From CAVPEW01 sp050247895 (lineage in GTDB: Bacteria; Actinomycetota; Acidimicrobiia; Acidimicrobiales; VFJN01): a stretch of DNA of 15,614 bases. A program made the translations under genes and the position numbers. The DNA is taken from the NCBI GenBank assembly GCA_050247895.1, contig JBFWTJ010000066.1, positions 1-15,614 of the forward strand. The letters are read 5' to 3'. Of the stretch, positions 13,101 through 15,614 are shown in pieces. Numbering within the stretch: the stretch's first letter is position 1; every line of letters starts with the position of its first letter. Under the pieces are notes generated by a model. The model was not told the origin of the DNA. It made no database searches and was given only the letters and a program-made list of their open reading frames with translations.

Positions 13101-14672
13101 ATGTCAGAGCTGACCATCAACACCGCCGACATCGCCGCGGCGCTGCAGAAGAACCTCGAGGGCTTCCGGCCCGACGTCGAGGTGGCCCAGGTGGGCCGGA
13201 TCGTCGAGGTCGGCGACGGCATCGCGACGGTGAGCGGCCTGCCCGGCGCGGCGGTCAACGAGCTCCTCGAGTTCGAGAGCGGCACCCTCGGGCTGGCCAT
13301 GAACCTCGACGAGGAGTACATCGGCGCCGTCATCCTGGGCGACGCCGACGCCGCCCGCGAGGGCGAGACCGTCAAGGCCACCGGCCGCATCCTGTCGGTG
13401 CCGGTCGGCGACGGCCTGCTCGGCCGGGTCGTCGACACCCTCGGGAACCCGATCGACGGCAAGGGCCCGCTGTCCAACGTCCAGGAGCGCCGGGTGGAGA
13501 TCCAGGCTCCGGGCATCACGGGCCGCAAGCCGGTGCACGAGCCGCTCCAGACCGGCATCAAGGCCGTCGACTCGATGACCCCGGTCGGCCGGGGCCAGCG
13601 GGAGCTGATCATCGGCGACCGCAAGACCGGCAAGACCACGGTGGCGATCGACACGATCCTCAACCAGCGTGGCCTGGGCGTGAAGTGCATCTACGTGGCC
13701 ATCGGCCAGAAGGAGTCGACGGTGGCCAACACCGTGTCGACCCTGGCCGAGCACGGCGCGCTGGAGTACACGGTGGTCGTGGTGGCCGGCGGGTCCGACC
13801 CGGCCCCGTTCAAGTACCTGGCCCCCTACGCCGGCTGCGCCATGGGCCAGCACTGGATGGAGAACGCCGAGCACGCCCTGGTCGTCTACGACGACCTGTC
13901 CAAGCAGGCCGAGGCGTACCGCCAGATCTCGCTGCTCCTGCGCCGCCCGCCGGGGCGCGAGGCCTACCCGGGCGACGTCTTCTACCTCCACAGCCGGCTG
14001 CTGGAGCGGGCGGCCAAGCTCTCCGACGACAAGGGCGCCGGCTCGCTGACCGCCCTGCCCATCATCGAGACCAAGGCCGGCGACATCTCGGCCTACATCC
14101 CGACCAACGTGATCTCGATCACCGACGGGCAGATCTACCTCCAGGACGACCTGTTCAAGTCCGGCGTCCGGCCCGCCTTCGACACCGGCCAGTCGGTGTC
14201 CCGGGTGGGCGGCGCGGCCCAGATCAAGGCCATGAAGAAGGCCGTGGGCACCCTCAAGGGCGACCTGTCCCAGTTCCGCGAGCTCGAGGCCTTCGCCGCC
14301 TTCGGCTCCGAGCTCGACAAGGTGTCCCAGGCCGCGCTGGACCGGGGCTACCGCCTGGTGGAGCTGCTCAAGCAGCCGCTCAACAGCCCCATGCCCGTCG
14401 AGGAGCAGGTCGTGGTCCTCTACGCCGGCACCAACGGCTACCTCGACGACGTGGCGGTGGCCGACGTGCGCCGCTTCGAGTCCGAGCTGCTCGACTGGTT
14501 CCGGGGCCGCCACGCGGCGATCCTCGACGGCATCCGGACCACCGGCGACATCGCCGACCTGGCCGCCTTCGAGGCGGGCCTCAAGGAGTTCACCGAGTCG
14601 TTCACGGCCACGGCGGCCGAGGCGGCCGGGACCGCGGCGGACCAGGGCGCGCCGGCCGAGGCCGGGGCCTAG
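13101..14672 (+). CDS. atpA: F0F1 ATP synthase subunit alpha
   Basis: Non-catalytic nucleotide-binding subunit of F1; 523 residues. P-loop GDRKTGKT at 172-179 (Lys175 replaces the more common Gln), a Walker B region ALVVYDDLSKQAEAYRQ, the RPPGREAYPGDVFYLHSRLLERAAKL stretch in pieces, and PTNVISITDGQI. Arg368 in SVSRVGGAAQ is the arginine finger acting on the catalytic site in beta. The N-terminal helix and beta-barrel (VGRIVEVGDGIATVSGLPGA) are complete. Beyond the last conserved helix the protein ends in an Ala/Gly-rich tail of about 20 residues (TATAAEAAGTAADQGAPAEA), longer than in E. coli. GAGAAGG (13084-13090) serves as ribosome binding site. atpG follows after 5 bases. Confidence 0.98.
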   Translation: MSELTINTADIAAALQKNLEGFRPDVEVAQVGRIVEVGDGIATVSGLPGAAVNELLEFESGTLGLAMNLDEEYIGAVILGDADAAREGETVKATGRILSVPVGDGLLGRVVDTLGNPIDGKGPLSNVQERRVEIQAPGITGRKPVHEPLQTGIKAVDSMTPVGRGQRELIIGDRKTGKTTVAIDTILNQRGLGVKCIYVAIGQKESTVANTVSTLAEHGALEYTVVVVAGGSDPAPFKYLAPYAGCAMGQHWMENAEHALVVYDDLSKQAEAYRQISLLLRRPPGREAYPGDVFYLHSRLLERAAKLSDDKGAGSLTALPIIETKAGDISAYIPTNVISITDGQIYLQDDLFKSGVRPAFDTGQSVSRVGGAAQIKAMKKAVGTLKGDLSQFRELEAFAAFGSELDKVSQAALDRGYRLVELLKQPLNSPMPVEEQVVVLYAGTNGYLDDVAVADVRRFESELLDWFRGRHAAILDGIRTTGDIADLAAFEAGLKEFTESFTATAAEAAGTAADQGAPAEAGA

Positions 14673-14677
14673 CGACG

Positions 14678-15614
14678 ATGGCCGGCGGCACCGAGCGCAC
14701 CCTGCGCCGACGGATCAAGTCGGTGCAGTCGACCAAGAAGATCACCAAGGCGATGGAGCTCATCGCCGCCAGCCGCATCCTCAAGGCCCAGCAGCGGGTC
14801 GTCGCCTCCCGCCCCTACGCCGAGCAGATCACCGAGGTCATCCGGAACCTGGCCGCGGCCGGTGCCGGCGGGGGCTCGCCCCTGCTCGAGCAGCGCGACC
14901 AGGTGTCGACGGTGGCCGTGGTGGTCATCGCCGGCGACCGGGGCCTGTGCGGCGGCTACAACTCCAACGTCATCCGCACCGCCGAGCGCGAGGTGGCCCG
15001 GCTGCGGGCCGCGGGCACCGACGCCCGCCTCGTCACCGTGGGCCGCAAGGCGCAGGCCTACTTCCGCTTCCGGGGCTACGAGCTCGACCAGGCCTTCACC
15101 GGCTTCTCCGACGAGCCCACCTACGACGACGCCCGGACGGTGGCCGGCCACCTCGTCCCGGCCTTCGAGGAGGGCCGCTACGACGCCGTCGAGCTCGTCT
15201 ACACGCAGTTCCTGTCGGCCGCCTCGCAGAAGGTGGTGCAGCGCCGCTTCGTCCCCCTCGACGTCCAGGCGCTCACCGAGGCCGCCCCGGCCGGCCCCTC
15301 GGCCGACTACGAGTTCGAGCCGAACCCCACAGAGATCCTGTCCCGCCTGCTGCCCCGCTACGCCGAGGCCCGGCTCTACGCCGCCCTCCTCGACGGGGCG
15401 GCGTCGTTCTTCGCCGACCAGCAGCGGGCCATGAAGTCGGCCACCGACAACGCCGACGACCTGATCACCAAGCTGACGCGGGTCATGAACCGGGCCCGCC
15501 AGGACGCCATCACCACCGAGATCATGGAGATCGTCGGTGGGGCCGAGGCCATGCGGGCCGGCCAGGCCCACGGCGCCGACCTGATCCCCGACAACGCGCT
15601 GCGCGCCGACGACG
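14678..15614 (+). CDS. atpG: F0F1 ATP synthase subunit gamma (3' end outside window), with C-terminal extension
   Basis: Rotor shaft of F1. It starts 5 bases after atpA with the typical TLRRRIKSVQSTKKITKAME, then the conserved DRGLCGGYNSNVI turn, and near the end the long helix SATDNADDLITKLTRVMNRARQDAITTEI in pieces followed by MEIVGGAEAM. The gamma subunit normally stops within a few residues of this VGGAEA motif. Here the frame stays open for at least 20 more codons (RAGQAHGADLIPDNALRADD) and leaves the window without a stop. 312 codons are visible. Identity is firm; the C-terminal extension is read directly from the sequence, but its full length and reality depend on the next bases. Confidence 0.95.
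   Translation, partial: MAGGTERTLRRRIKSVQSTKKITKAMELIAASRILKAQQRVVASRPYAEQITEVIRNLAAAGAGGGSPLLEQRDQVSTVAVVVIAGDRGLCGGYNSNVIRTAEREVARLRAAGTDARLVTVGRKAQAYFRFRGYELDQAFTGFSDEPTYDDARTVAGHLVPAFEEGRYDAVELVYTQFLSAASQKVVQRRFVPLDVQALTEAAPAGPSADYEFEPNPTEILSRLLPRYAEARLYAALLDGAASFFADQQRAMKSATDNADDLITKLTRVMNRARQDAITTEIMEIVGGAEAMRAGQAHGADLIPDNALRADD

Noticed and set aside
1..15614. CRISPR arrays, tRNA genes, insertion sequences, attachment sites
   Set aside because: No regularly spaced repeats, no cloverleaf-like sequence, no transposase or integrase motif was seen by eye on either strand.

Overview
The window is very GC-rich, with GTG starts and stop/start overlaps of 1 to 4 bases. It carries an F420-type luciferase-like oxidoreductase and an ATP synthase operon in actinobacterial order, preceded by a WecA-type transferase. 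This points to an actinomycete. Separate atpF and atpH genes (fused in mycobacteria), and rpiB-glyA-wecA leading into atp, suggest a deep lineage such as Acidimicrobiia. The lineage is an inference; no rRNA is present.

Left part (1-6153, plus strand): a tightly packed apparent operon. It starts with the 3' part of a MeaB-type GTPase gene that began before the window. Then come a coenzyme B12 acyl-CoA mutase split into a large catalytic subunit (952-2616) and a small B12-binding subunit (2630-3034), a cytochrome P450, a SnoaL-like protein, a VOC/glyoxalase-fold protein and an LLM-class flavin/F420 oxidoreductase. The last four are coupled by overlapping stop and start codons. A crotonase-family gene on the minus strand (6150-7001) meets the operon tail to tail, overlapping by 4 bases. 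The set looks catabolic: oxidise, rearrange the carbon skeleton as a CoA ester, then beta-oxidise. The mutase is the most interesting item. Aligned by eye with methylmalonyl-CoA mutase, the tyrosine, arginine and histidine that hold and act on methylmalonyl-CoA are Val79, Gln202 and Gly239. The substrate is therefore probably not methylmalonyl-CoA, and the enzyme does not obviously match the isobutyryl-, 2-hydroxyisobutyryl- or ethylmalonyl-CoA mutases either.

Middle (7048-9875, plus strand): housekeeping genes rpiB, glyA and a WecA-like undecaprenyl-phosphate sugar-1-phosphate transferase. A possible near-leaderless promoter precedes rpiB.

Right part (9876 to the end): a 152-base non-coding stretch with a good sigma70-like promoter, then the F-type ATP synthase operon: AtpZ-like protein, atpI, atpB, atpE, atpF, atpH, atpA and atpG (cut by the window end). 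AtpF has a predicted cleavable signal peptide and a short extracytoplasmic segment with two cysteines. AtpG runs past the usual end of the gamma subunit. No tRNA, rRNA, CRISPR array, insertion sequence or integrase was seen.
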